DNA of 64,000 bases from Flavobacterium channae (GTDB taxonomy: Bacteria; Bacteroidota; Bacteroidia; Flavobacteriales; Flavobacteriaceae). The notes under the pieces were generated by a model, which was given only the letters and a program-made list of their open reading frames with translations, was not told the origin of the DNA and searched no databases. The translations under genes and the position numbers were made by a program. Location of the stretch: NCBI RefSeq assembly GCF_021172165.1, contig NZ_CP089096.1, forward strand, positions 682,001-746,000, given 5' to 3'. Positions 1-7,412 of the stretch are shown in pieces; position 1 is the stretch's first letter; each line of letters starts with the position of its first letter.

Positions 1-1
1 A

Positions 2-379
2 TATGTAGAAGATAACGATATTATTCGTCCTGATGATTTAGTAGTAAAATCTACTGGAGCCAATTCTGGATTGAAGTTGTATATTATTCAAAACGTTGAT
101 AGAAAATTAGGTTTAGACGATATTGCTAAAGCTAAAGGTTTGGATATGGATGGTTTGTTGAAAGAAATGGAACAAATTGTGTATTCGGGAACTAAATTGA
201 ATATCAATTATTGGATTGACGAAATTTTAGATGAAGATCAACAAGAAGAAATTCACGATTATTTCATGGATTCTGAATCAGATAATATTAAAGATGCTTT
301 GAAAGAATTCGATGGCGATTACGATATCGAAGAATTACGATTGATGCGAATTAAGTTTATTAGCGAAGTAGCAAATTAA
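2..379 (+). CDS. recQ: ATP-dependent DNA helicase RecQ, C-terminal end (partial)
   Basis: The reading frame is open from base 2 and continues off the left edge, so only the last 125 residues are present. They match the C-terminal part of Bacteroidetes RecQ, a 3'-5' DNA helicase of recombination and fork repair. The helicase and zinc-binding RQC parts lie outside the window. What is visible is the tail that follows them: a segment with KSTGANSGLKLYIIQ, then a helical HTH-like region and an acidic C-terminus rich in D and E (DEDQQEEIHDYF). An internal TTG at 71 would give a shorter protein but is not a credible start, because the frame and the family similarity extend upstream of it. RecQ is recognised by family resemblance only. 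Confidence 0.85.
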   Translation, partial: YVEDNDIIRPDDLVVKSTGANSGLKLYIIQNVDRKLGLDDIAKAKGLDMDGLLKEMEQIVYSGTKLNINYWIDEILDEDQQEEIHDYFMDSESDNIKDALKEFDGDYDIEELRLMRIKFISEVAN

Positions 380-396
380 GATTAAATAGTAAAATA

Positions 397-533
397 AAAG
401 AGGCTTTCTTAACCATTGTGTTTTGTCAAGCTGAACTCGTTTCAGCTTCTAAAAATATTTAATTTAAGTATTTTTGATTCCGAAATAAATTCGAAATGAC
501 AAACGACTGTTTAGAAAGCCTCTTTCTTTTTTT
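397..533 (+). terminator. Composite recQ terminator with a repeat in its loop
   Basis: Thirteen-base arms AAAGAGGCTTTCT (397-409) and AGAAAGCCTCTTT (513-525) pair perfectly and are followed by a T-rich run to 533. The loop is 103 nt, far longer than normal, and holds two smaller palindromes (listed as a repeat). A T-run on the other strand (391-399) means it could also stop the convergent DUF983 transcript. Confidence 0.6.
428..500. repeat. Dispersed intergenic palindromic repeat, two units
   Basis: Unit 1 is AAGCTGAA-CTCGT-TTCAGCTT (428-448), with perfect 8-base arms. Unit 2 runs from GATTCCGAAATAAATTCG (476) to AATGAC (500) and is imperfectly palindromic. Unit 2 matches the element at 21728-21752 over most of its length, so this is a repeat family with at least two copies in the window. 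Both copies sit next to a gene 3' end. Confidence 0.6.
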
Positions 534-894
534 ACACAGAATACTCCTTAAACATATAAATCCAAATGATTCGCGATAGTTTGATATTGATTAAGGTTAA
601 ACTCAAAATCACCACTCCAATTATTGGAATAATACGTAAATCAAAAGTTTCTTCAAAAAACGGCATGCAAACGAAATAGGTGATAATTGCTTCAGCAACT
701 CCTAAAGCATAACTTACAAACATAGCTCCAAAGAAAAAACCAGGTTCTTTTTCAAATTTTGTTCCGCAATTGGAGCAATTTTCATGCATTTTTGGAAAAC
801 TAAAGCTAAAATGCAACAATCCTTTTTCAAAAATCTTTCCTTTGTTGCAATTGGGACATTTGTTCCCAAACATATTGATAATAGTACTAATCAT
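532..894 (-). CDS. DUF983 zinc-ribbon membrane protein
   Basis: A 120-residue protein of the DUF983 family, whose function is unknown. The N-terminus has a four-cysteine zinc-ribbon pattern: C13-x2-C16 (NKCPNCNKGKIF) and C40-x2-C43 (ENCSNCGTKF). It is followed by the family-typical EPGFFFGAMFVSYALG segment and two hydrophobic stretches (about 53-78 and 85-105), so the cysteines should be cytoplasmic next to two membrane helices. Its start is 2 nt after the stop of the 79-residue gene at 897-1136, so the two are almost certainly co-transcribed. Family membership is clear by eye; the biochemical role is not known. Confidence 0.8.
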   Translation of the reverse strand: MISTIINMFGNKCPNCNKGKIFEKGLLHFSFSFPKMHENCSNCGTKFEKEPGFFFGAMFVSYALGVAEAIITYFVCMPFFEETFDLRIIPIIGVVILSLTLINIKLSRIIWIYMFKEYSV

Positions 895-896
895 AA

Positions 897-1136
897 TTAA
901 TTTATGGTATAAATTTCACCGCGATGTGGTTTTAAAATATCTCTAAATCTAATCATATCTCTCTCTTCTACTACAATAAAAGCGATAGCATGCATTTCGT
1001 TGATGATTTCAAAGCCTGTTTTTTCTAGTGTAATTTTCTCTTTTTCTAAGTACTCGTTTAGATGAATATCATGATGTTCCGCTGTTTTGGCGGCGGCTTC
1101 TCCTCTAAAATCCCAAATTAGTTTTATTTTTCGCAT
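897..1136 (-). CDS. Conserved hypothetical protein, 79 aa
   Basis: A small soluble protein with no signal peptide or membrane segment. It begins MRKIKLIWDFRG and has a central Glu/Lys-rich stretch (about residues 28-36) and a C-terminal beta-like segment (AIAFIVVEERDMIRF). I recognise it only as a short protein of the kind often found beside DUF983 genes in flavobacteria. The histidines HH in AEHHDIHLNEY could bind metal, but this is speculation. It is the first gene of a two-gene unit, reading into the DUF983 gene with a 2-nt gap, behind a TAACTTTG promoter box at 1163-1156. Confidence 0.65.
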   Translation of the reverse strand: MRKIKLIWDFRGEAAAKTAEHHDIHLNEYLEKEKITLEKTGFEIINEMHAIAFIVVEERDMIRFRDILKPHRGEIYTIN

Positions 1137-1155
1137 TTTGTAAGTTTCAAAGTAG

Positions 1156-1163
1156 CAAAGTTA
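1156..1163 (-). promoter_or_regulatory. Probable -7 promoter box for the DUF983 unit
   Basis: On the minus strand this reads TAACTTTG, matching the Bacteroidetes -7 consensus TAnnTTTG, 20 nt upstream of the start codon at 1136. No clear TTG -33 element is visible at the ideal distance. Confidence 0.5.
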
Positions 1164-1184
1164 CAAAGTCAAGTTTCAAATTAC

Positions 1185-1192
1185 TATTTTTG
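1185..1192 (+). promoter_or_regulatory. Probable -7 promoter box for the FAD dehydrogenase gene
   Basis: TATTTTTG matches TAnnTTTG and lies 26 nt upstream of the ATG at 1218. It is divergent from the box at 1156-1163, so the two transcription units start within about 40 bp of each other. Confidence 0.5.
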
Positions 1193-1217
1193 CAGCATAA
1201 TTAACAATGAATACACT

Positions 1218-2780
1218 ATGCCACGCGAATTTCAATTTCAAGTTTCACCCGAAGTAGCCGCAAACGAAAGTTTGTTAGCCCAACATGTAGCGAAGCTATT
1301 TCAGGTTAGCCCTAAAGAAATTCAGAAAGTAGTGGTTGTAAAGCGTTCGATTGATGCACGTCAGAAAGCGATAAAAATTAACATTAAAGCGAATGTATTT
1401 CTAGTTGGAGAAGCCTATATTGAATCTAAAATTGAATTACCCGATTATCCTAATGTTACCAACAAACAAGAAGTAATTGTGGTTGGTGCAGGTCCGGCTG
1501 GATTATTTGCTGCTTTGCAATTAATAGAATTAGGATTAAAACCAATCGTTTTAGAACGCGGAAAAGATGTACGCGGTCGTCGACGTGATTTGAAAGCTAT
1601 TAATCGTGATGGTATCGTAAACGAAGACTCTAATTATTGTTTTGGAGAGGGTGGAGCAGGAACGTATTCTGACGGAAAATTATATACTCGTTCTAAAAAG
1701 CGAGGTGACGTAGACCGAATTCTAGCGCTTTTAGTAGGCTTCGGAGCTACACCTGATATTATGGTGGAAGCACATCCGCACATTGGAACTAATAAATTAC
1801 CTCAAATCATTCAAGATATTCGCGAGAAAATCATCGCATGTGGCGGACAAGTATTGTTTGAAACTCGTGTGACGGATTTTGTTATCAAAAATAACGAGAT
1901 GCAAGGTGTTGTACTTCAAAGCGGTGAGGTTATTTCGGCTAACAAAGTCATTTTAGCTACCGGACATTCGGCTCGTGATATTTTTGAATTGTTACATAAA
2001 AAAGGGGTTCATATTGAAGCGAAACCTTTTGCTTTAGGTGTTCGTGCAGAACATCCTCAAGAATTAATTGATCAAATTCAATATTCATGCGATTTTAGAG
2101 GTGATTATTTGCCGCCTGCACCGTATTCAATTGTAAAACAAGTGAATGGTCGTGGTATGTATTCGTTTTGTATGTGTCCAGGTGGTGTAATTGCACCTTG
2201 TGCAACGGCTCCAGGTGAAGTAGTTACCAACGGATGGTCACCTTCAAAACGCGATCAAGCTACAGCCAATTCGGGAATTGTGGTGGAATTAAAATTAGAA
2301 GATTTCAAACCGTTTCAAAAATTCGGACCGCTAGCGGGAATGGAATTTCAAAAAGCTATCGAGCAAAAAGCATGGCATTTAGCGGGTTCAACCCAAAAAG
2401 TTCCAGCACAACGAATGGTTGATTTTACGCAAAATAAAGTTTCGAAGGATATCCCAAAAACCTCATATGTTCCCGGAACTACTTCGGTTGAATTAGGACA
2501 AGTTTTCCCTGGATTTTTAACTCAAATCATGCGAGAGGGTTTTGTGCAGTTCGGAAAATCCATGCGTGGTTACATGACAAATGAAGCCATTTTACATGCT
2601 CCAGAGAGTAGAACTTCATCTCCAGTTAGAATTCCAAGAGATAATTATTCATTGGAACACGTTCAAATTAAAGGCTTGTATCCTTGTGGAGAAGGTGCTG
2701 GTTATGCTGGTGGTATTATTTCTGCAGCAATTGATGGAGAAAAATGTGCTTTGAAAATTGCTGAGAGTTTAGGGGAATAA
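1218..2780 (+). CDS. FAD-dependent dehydrogenase (COG2509-type)
   Basis: A 520-residue flavoprotein. Residues 1-75 form an N-terminal domain, then the dinucleotide-binding fold opens with VIVVGAGPAGLFAAL (GxGxxG at 90-95) and an acidic residue ends the next strand (VLERG). A second flavin motif, ILATGHSARDIFELL, is in the middle, and the C-terminus has LYPCGEGAGYAGGI, typical of FAD contact in this family. This combination fits the uncharacterised FAD-dependent dehydrogenases often annotated as NAD(P)/FAD-dependent oxidoreductases. The substrate is unknown. There is no signal peptide, so it is cytoplasmic. It appears monocistronic: its own promoter box lies upstream and a strong hairpin follows the stop codon directly. 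Confidence 0.85.
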   Translation: MPREFQFQVSPEVAANESLLAQHVAKLFQVSPKEIQKVVVVKRSIDARQKAIKINIKANVFLVGEAYIESKIELPDYPNVTNKQEVIVVGAGPAGLFAALQLIELGLKPIVLERGKDVRGRRRDLKAINRDGIVNEDSNYCFGEGGAGTYSDGKLYTRSKKRGDVDRILALLVGFGATPDIMVEAHPHIGTNKLPQIIQDIREKIIACGGQVLFETRVTDFVIKNNEMQGVVLQSGEVISANKVILATGHSARDIFELLHKKGVHIEAKPFALGVRAEHPQELIDQIQYSCDFRGDYLPPAPYSIVKQVNGRGMYSFCMCPGGVIAPCATAPGEVVTNGWSPSKRDQATANSGIVVELKLEDFKPFQKFGPLAGMEFQKAIEQKAWHLAGSTQKVPAQRMVDFTQNKVSKDIPKTSYVPGTTSVELGQVFPGFLTQIMREGFVQFGKSMRGYMTNEAILHAPESRTSSPVRIPRDNYSLEHVQIKGLYPCGEGAGYAGGIISAAIDGEKCALKIAESLGE

Positions 2781-2806
2781 AAAATCACAGCTCTCACTGT
2801 GATTTT
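2781..2806. terminator. Bidirectional terminator between FAD gene and hmuY-like gene
   Basis: Arms AAAATCACAG (2781-2790) and CTGTGATTTT (2797-2806) with a 6-nt loop directly follow the FAD gene stop. Runs of A and T on the two sides make it usable for both converging genes. It is nearly identical to the hairpin at 6617-6640. Confidence 0.75.
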
Positions 2807-2831
2807 AATTTTGAAACGAAAAAAATGGTAT

Positions 2832-3458
2832 TTAGAAATTCGTTCCGTTTGGTTGGTAAACATATTTAAAGGTAAAATATCTTGTCAACGAAGTCGCATC
2901 TGGATTTGCTGGAGCATCTTTGTAATAGCTAATAATTTCCATTTTTACATATTTTCCATCATGTGTTTTTACAACAAATACTTTTCCTGCAATTGGAGTA
3001 ACTATGTTTGTTGCTCCGTCATAATTGTACCAACCATTTCCGCTTCCAGTTGGAATCGCGTAAGTACTTGCGCCATCTTGATTAAAAGTGGAAACATTTG
3101 GAATTGTAGTAACAGCATCTAAAGTATTTGAAACAATACTTACAGCTCCATTTCCTGTGCGAGTTGGCTCATCTGTAATTCCAATCGCAGTTCCACCATT
3201 TACAATAATTGTTGTGCCACGAAATGCAATATCCCATGAATCGTTTGTTACAATTGCGTTTTGAGAAAAACTAAATTTTGTAAATTCACCTCCAACTGGT
3301 GCACCCATTCCGCCAGTTTGTGGTGCATATAAATTTGAGAATGTTTTAGTTTCTAAAGTTGCTGTTCCAGATGTGTTATCATCGTCATTAGAGCAAGAGG
3401 TAAAGAAACTAAATACTGAAAGTAGTAAAACCGATTTGAAAAAATTTGATTTGATCAT
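2832..3458 (-). CDS. HmuY-like haem-binding lipoprotein
   Basis: A 208-residue exported lipoprotein: a hydrophobic leader ends in the lipobox FFTSC (Cys22), followed by SNDDDN, a typical Bacteroidetes surface-export style acidic tail. The mature part shows the HmuY family landmarks WDIAF (75-79) and, near the end, KYVKMEIISYYKDAP plus RYFTFKYVYQ. HmuY proteins capture haem outside the cell and pass it to a TonB-dependent receptor. Here the receptor gene lies 29 nt upstream on the same strand, supporting this role. It is the last gene of the operon. The histidine or methionine haem ligands cannot be assigned with confidence from sequence alone. Confidence 0.8.
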   Translation of the reverse strand: MIKSNFFKSVLLLSVFSFFTSCSNDDDNTSGTATLETKTFSNLYAPQTGGMGAPVGGEFTKFSFSQNAIVTNDSWDIAFRGTTIIVNGGTAIGITDEPTRTGNGAVSIVSNTLDAVTTIPNVSTFNQDGASTYAIPTGSGNGWYNYDGATNIVTPIAGKVFVVKTHDGKYVKMEIISYYKDAPANPDATSLTRYFTFKYVYQPNGTNF

Positions 3459-3487
3459 AATTATAAAATTTATTGATTAATTGTTTT

Positions 3488-5560
3488 TTAAAATTGATAT
3501 TGGATTCTGGTATATAATTGTCTTCCTGATACATTTGGAATATTATTTTCATCTTTATAATCAAACAGATTGTTTACTCCAAATTGAACGGAAAAACGAT
3601 ATTTAAAATCTTTATTTATTGTCAGATTTGTTAAAAAATATCCCTTAACAAAATCGTCGTATTTATCTAAAATAGCATTGTTGTTAGAGTCGAAAATTCC
3701 GTATTTACTTCTGTAAAAAACTCGAGCATTAATTGATGTTTCAATTGATGGTATTAGATAATTTAGTTTAATATTTGCGGTATGTTTTGAACGATTGTAT
3801 AGTCCAAAATAGTCACTAGGTTTAAGTCTAAAAGAGGATAATGTTATCGGATCTCTTGCGAAAATTTCGCCTCGTTCAATTTTATCTACAATGGTTTGGT
3901 CTTTAGCAATTAAGTATTGGTAACCTGAACTGATTGAAAAATTGGAATTAATTTTATATGTTCCGTTTAATTCTAAACCATAAGTGAAAATTTTGTCAAT
4001 ATTGAAATAAGAAAAAACATTTTGACCGTTTGTTCTTTGTGCAATTGCTCTTGTGTCAATTAAATTTTCTATGGTATTGTAGAAAAAATTATAATCAACA
4101 GAAAGCTTATTCTTTTTATAATATCCACCAAAATTGATGTTTATAGAACTTTCTGGTTTAAGTGGGTTTGAAAAATCATAACCGTTTGTAAATAATATTT
4201 GCCCTTGACTTTGTAATTCAGCAAGCTTTTCGGCTGCTACATTGTAGCCTAAAACAGTGTAACCCACAGATGAATTGGTAAAATCAAAATACAATTGGCG
4301 TAAATCGGGTGCTTTATAACCGTATCCAAGAGAGGTTTTTAAAGAAAGATTATCATTCCATTTATAATTTAACCCAATTTTTGGACTAAATTGTGATTGA
4401 TATTGGTGATGGTTGTCATAACGAAAACCAACCAATACATTCCATTTTTCTTTTAAGAACCATTCGAATTGACCAAATAAATACTCAGAATTTAAGTTTG
4501 CTTTTTCTTCGAAATAGGTTCTTTCTAGCGTTTCATAATTCACACCAATTCCGGTTGTAAGTGTATTTTTACCTAATTTATAATGTGAACGAATTTCAGG
4601 TCTATAAAACCATTGGTTAAAATTACTTTCATCAAACAATTGATTGTTTTCGTCATTTAAATATTCATCTGCTTCATAGTTAGTTGCATATAAATCATAA
4701 ACTAATTTGAAGTTATCAGAAACGGCATGATTTAATAAAATAGAATTGTTCCATTCATTAATTTTACTTTTTCCTCTGAATTTATCAGTTCCAACTTCTG
4801 ATTTATAGTCTTGGTTTTGATTGTAAATTCTCGAGTTTAATAGCAAATTCACTTTGTCAGAAAAATTAATTTTTACTTTTGGTTGAATAGTAAAATTTGA
4901 ATAGGGTTCAACTGTTTGAACAAAGTTACTTTCCGAAAGATTATAACCATTCGTTTTAAAGTAATTTCCAAACAATTCAAATCCGATTTTTTTCTTGCCA
5001 AATTCAAACGAAGTTGAAATATCATGTGTATTAAATGTAGCCAACTTGTAATTGATATTGCCTTTTAATTGTTCTTTAGTTGTTGTTTTTTTTGTGATAA
5101 TATTTACAACTCCAGCTAATGCTTCAGAACCATATAAACTTGAGGAAGCACCTTTGACAATTTCAATTTTTTCGATATTGTTAACCGAAATTCTACTTAA
5201 ATCTAAAGTTCCTGCACTTCTTCCAAAAAGAGGTTGACCATCAATTAAAACCATAACATAGGCCGCATCTAGACCTTGCATTTGAATACCTTCGCCACCG
5301 CCAAAATCAGGTACAGTAATTAAACCCGTTTGCTCTTGAATAATTTCATTCAAACGACTTAATCCTGACTTGCGAATGCTTTCGCCTGTGATAATTTGTG
5401 TTGGCAAAGGTAATGTTGCAACGCTTCTTTCAGTTCTTGTTCCTGTTACAATAACTTCTTTAAGATGACTCGTTTTTAAAGAATCAGTCTCTACTTGAGC
5501 TACCAATAATAGACTACAAAAATTAAAAAATAGTATGCCTATGTATTTTTTAAATTGCAT
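3488..5560 (-). CDS. TonB-dependent receptor, probably for haem
   Basis: A 690-residue outer-membrane receptor. It has a cleavable leader ending about LLVAQ (21), a plug domain (about 30-155) with EVIVTGTRTERSVATLPLP and SSLYGSEALAGVVNIITKKT, and a long beta-barrel rich in alternating aromatic strands that ends in the C-terminal Phe required for barrel insertion (YTRIQYQF). It should import a ligand into the periplasm using TonB-ExbBD energy, with those genes outside the window. Haem is inferred from the HmuY-like gene downstream. Its ATG overlaps the stop codon of the DUF6607 gene by one base (TAATG), suggesting translational coupling. Confidence 0.85.
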   Translation of the reverse strand: MQFKKYIGILFFNFCSLLLVAQVETDSLKTSHLKEVIVTGTRTERSVATLPLPTQIITGESIRKSGLSRLNEIIQEQTGLITVPDFGGGEGIQMQGLDAAYVMVLIDGQPLFGRSAGTLDLSRISVNNIEKIEIVKGASSSLYGSEALAGVVNIITKKTTTKEQLKGNINYKLATFNTHDISTSFEFGKKKIGFELFGNYFKTNGYNLSESNFVQTVEPYSNFTIQPKVKINFSDKVNLLLNSRIYNQNQDYKSEVGTDKFRGKSKINEWNNSILLNHAVSDNFKLVYDLYATNYEADEYLNDENNQLFDESNFNQWFYRPEIRSHYKLGKNTLTTGIGVNYETLERTYFEEKANLNSEYLFGQFEWFLKEKWNVLVGFRYDNHHQYQSQFSPKIGLNYKWNDNLSLKTSLGYGYKAPDLRQLYFDFTNSSVGYTVLGYNVAAEKLAELQSQGQILFTNGYDFSNPLKPESSININFGGYYKKNKLSVDYNFFYNTIENLIDTRAIAQRTNGQNVFSYFNIDKIFTYGLELNGTYKINSNFSISSGYQYLIAKDQTIVDKIERGEIFARDPITLSSFRLKPSDYFGLYNRSKHTANIKLNYLIPSIETSINARVFYRSKYGIFDSNNNAILDKYDDFVKGYFLTNLTINKDFKYRFSVQFGVNNLFDYKDENNIPNVSGRQLYTRIQYQF

Positions 5561-6453
5561 TATTTTGAAACTATAAAACTGTCAATTACTGTATTGATTT
5601 CTTCTTGGCTTGCGTCTGCTTTTAATTTGCTTAAGTGCATATATAAAGGCTTTCCATCAATATCGCTTTTTAGTTTAATGTCTTTGTTTTTTGCAAATTC
5701 TGCATCCCATTTTGTGCGAACTTTTTTCCAAAATTCTTGGTTGGCTACCCACCATTTTTGAGCTGCTTCACATTTTGAATCATCAACTTTTGTATAAGTA
5801 TTATGACCTTTTTCTTGCGCTAAAACATAGTCATTACCTTTTTCGTCTCTAATGATTTTATCGTTATCTTGGTCGTGAATCCATCCATCCTTGATGATTT
5901 CGTGAACATTAGTTCTTTTAGTAATGTTATAATCACTTCTTTGCGTATACTCTCTTCTTGGAAGTGGTGCGTTTGTAGTGTTTTCCCAATAGTGACGACC
6001 ATCTGCATGAATCCATGATGCGCTACCTTCATACCTTGGCTTATCATCAACTTCATACACCTTTTGTGTCCATTGACCTTTTACTTTATCTTTTGGAAGT
6101 GATTTAAATTTCCAATCTTCAAAACCGTTGTAGTCATATAATTTGGTGTTTTCAAATAACCAATCTTGTCTCCAATGCTTTACTATATGACCTTTTCCAA
6201 CAATTAATAAATGCTGAATTGAAATTTTATCAGTACCATCTTCAATTAATTGAGCCCATTCTAAAGCGGTTTCATGCTTTACTTTTGATGCTTTGTAATT
6301 TGCAGAATCTTTAGGGTAGTTAAACGTTTCTGCAAAATTGAATTTGATTTCATAGCAACCACACATTGCTTTAATTGATTTAACATCTTCAGTTTTTTGT
6401 GCATAAGTTGAAACTGATAAAAACAAAATAGCAAGTAATAAATAGTTCTTCAT
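5560..6453 (-). CDS. DUF6607 family exported protein, haem-operon member
   Basis: A 297-residue protein with a signal peptide (MKNYLLLAILFLSVSTYAQ). The mature part matches the Bacteroidetes DUF6607 family, with CGCYEIKFNFAETF near the N-terminus, a Trp- and His-rich middle (HIVKHWRQDWLFEN, SASWIHADGRHYWENTT) and a charged C-terminus. Function is unknown. As first gene of a three-gene operon with a TonB receptor and an HmuY-like lipoprotein, it is probably a periplasmic or outer-membrane part of haem handling. The several His and Trp residues and the CGC motif would suit haem contact, but that is inference. Expression is likely controlled by the operator array just upstream. Confidence 0.7.
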   Translation of the reverse strand: MKNYLLLAILFLSVSTYAQKTEDVKSIKAMCGCYEIKFNFAETFNYPKDSANYKASKVKHETALEWAQLIEDGTDKISIQHLLIVGKGHIVKHWRQDWLFENTKLYDYNGFEDWKFKSLPKDKVKGQWTQKVYEVDDKPRYEGSASWIHADGRHYWENTTNAPLPRREYTQRSDYNITKRTNVHEIIKDGWIHDQDNDKIIRDEKGNDYVLAQEKGHNTYTKVDDSKCEAAQKWWVANQEFWKKVRTKWDAEFAKNKDIKLKSDIDGKPLYMHLSKLKADASQEEINTVIDSFIVSK

Positions 6454-6466
6454 TTTTTTGTATTTT

Positions 6467-6557
6467 AAATTAGACTAATTCTAAACAATGCAAATTTAAA
6501 AAACTATTTAGAATAAATCCAAATAATAAAGACATTATTTTTAATTATTCTAAATAG
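6467..6557 (-). promoter_or_regulatory. Three operator-like palindromes over the haem-operon promoter
   Basis: Three sites share the form TTTAGA-N5-TCTAAA. Site a: TTAGA-CTAAT-TCTAA (6470-6484). Site b: TATTTAGA-ATAAA-TCCAAATA (6505-6525), with one mismatch in 8-base arms. Site c: TATTTTTA-ATTAT-TCTAAATA (6536-6556), with a weaker left arm. The outer half-sites of b and c also form a perfect 13-base inverted repeat (6504-6516 and 6545-6557). The -7 box lies between a and b, so a would cover the start of transcription and b the -20 to -40 region. This is a repressor-like layout. An iron-responsive regulator (Fur or DtxR family) is inferred from the operon's content. Confidence 0.6.
6491..6498 (-). 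promoter_or_regulatory. -7 promoter box of the haem operon
   Basis: The minus strand reads TAAATTTG, a full TAnnTTTG match. It places the transcript start near 6486 with a leader of about 32 nt before the ATG at 6453. Confidence 0.55.
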
Positions 6558-6611
6558 TGAATTGATTTATAATGTGATATGATTATTAAAGAATCAATTT
6601 TTTAGTAGGAA

Positions 6612-6640
6612 CAAAAAAATCACAGCTTGCACTGTGATTT
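6612..6640 (-). terminator. Terminator of the cold-shock-domain gene
   Basis: Arms AAATCACAG (6617-6625) and CTGTGATTT (6632-6640) with a 6-nt loop, followed on the minus strand by a T-run (6619-6612). It differs from the hairpin at 2781-2806 at only two loop positions. Confidence 0.75.
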
Positions 6641-6669
6641 AAAGAAATTTGGGATAAAAAGGGGGGAAA

Positions 6670-7116
6670 TTATATTTTTTTAACGTTTACAGCATTCATG
6701 CCTTTAGCGCCTTTTTCTAAATCGTACGTTACTAAGTTACCTTCTTTAACTTTATCCACTAAGCCACTGATGTGAACAAAGTATTTTTCTCCAGTTTCTA
6801 CTTCTTTAATAAAACCAAATCCTTTTGATTCGTTAAAGAAATCGATAGTTCCTCTTCTTTCTGCTGGTGCCTCATCGGATTCAGTTCTTCTTGAAACGCC
6901 AATTTCGATACTCTCAACATCAATTTCAATTCTTCTTGAAGGGTCTGGAGGAGTGTTTGTTAAGTGCCCGTTTTCGTCTACATAGACATATAAATCCTCT
7001 CCTGATAATTTTGGATTGGCTTTACGAGCTTCTTTTTTTTCTTGTTTTTCTTTTCTTTTTTGTGCTCTTAGTTTTTCTTGTTCTCTTTTGTTGAAGGTTT
7101 CTTGCGGTCTTGCCAT
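6670..7116 (-). CDS. Cold-shock-domain protein with charged N-terminal extension
   Basis: A 148-residue protein. The C-terminal 60 residues form a cold-shock domain: RGTIDFFNESKGFGFIKE contains the RNP1-type KGFGFI motif and YFVHISGL matches RNP2, followed by GNLVTYDLEKGAKGMNAVNV. Such domains bind single-stranded nucleic acid and melt RNA structure. The first 35 residues are strongly Lys/Arg/Glu-rich and likely a basic coiled coil, so this is longer than a classic 65-75 residue Csp. The middle contains a short beta-like stretch (LYVYVDENGHL). It stands alone, with a leader of roughly 128 nt if the box at 7250-7257 is its promoter. Long leaders are typical of cold-induced csp genes. Confidence 0.85.
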   Translation of the reverse strand: MARPQETFNKREQEKLRAQKRKEKQEKKEARKANPKLSGEDLYVYVDENGHLTNTPPDPSRRIEIDVESIEIGVSRRTESDEAPAERRGTIDFFNESKGFGFIKEVETGEKYFVHISGLVDKVKEGNLVTYDLEKGAKGMNAVNVKKI

Positions 7117-7249
7117 TAAATTTAATAATTTTAATTAGTATTTTTTAAAAGTAAACGGATAAAAACACACAAGCGAAATAAACAAGAAATTTATAAAGTA
7201 CTTTTATTCAAAGTATTGCGAGAAGAAATTCATATCATTACTAATGGTG

Positions 7250-7257
7250 CAAAGATA
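7250..7257 (-). promoter_or_regulatory. Probable -7 box for the cold-shock-domain gene
   Basis: The minus strand reads TATCTTTG. It is the best TAnnTTTG match in the 296-bp gap between the divergent genes at 7116 and 7413. The predicted leader (about 7244 to 7117) is long and AT-rich. Apart from this box and the one at 7387, I see no other structure in that gap. Confidence 0.5.
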
Positions 7258-7386
7258 GTGAAAAAAGTGTTCCAATTGTAAAAAAGCACAATTTAATACA
7301 TGATTTGGGTTTCGAAGAAACTTTATTCAACACACGTTAAACTTATCACAAACTCAAAAACGAGTATTTAATCCTATCTTTTTTCG

Positions 7387-7394
7387 TATTTTTG
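7387..7394 (+). promoter_or_regulatory. Probable -7 box for idi
   Basis: TATTTTTG matches the consensus and lies 18 nt upstream of the ATG at 7413. The TTG inside this box is in frame with idi but is promoter sequence, not a start codon. Confidence 0.5.
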
Positions 7395-7412
7395 ACAAGC
7401 ATTATAACCTAT

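Noticed and set aside
7387..7412. TTG at 7392 as an earlier idi start
   Set aside because: It lies inside the promoter box, and the ATG at 7413 gives the normal family start.
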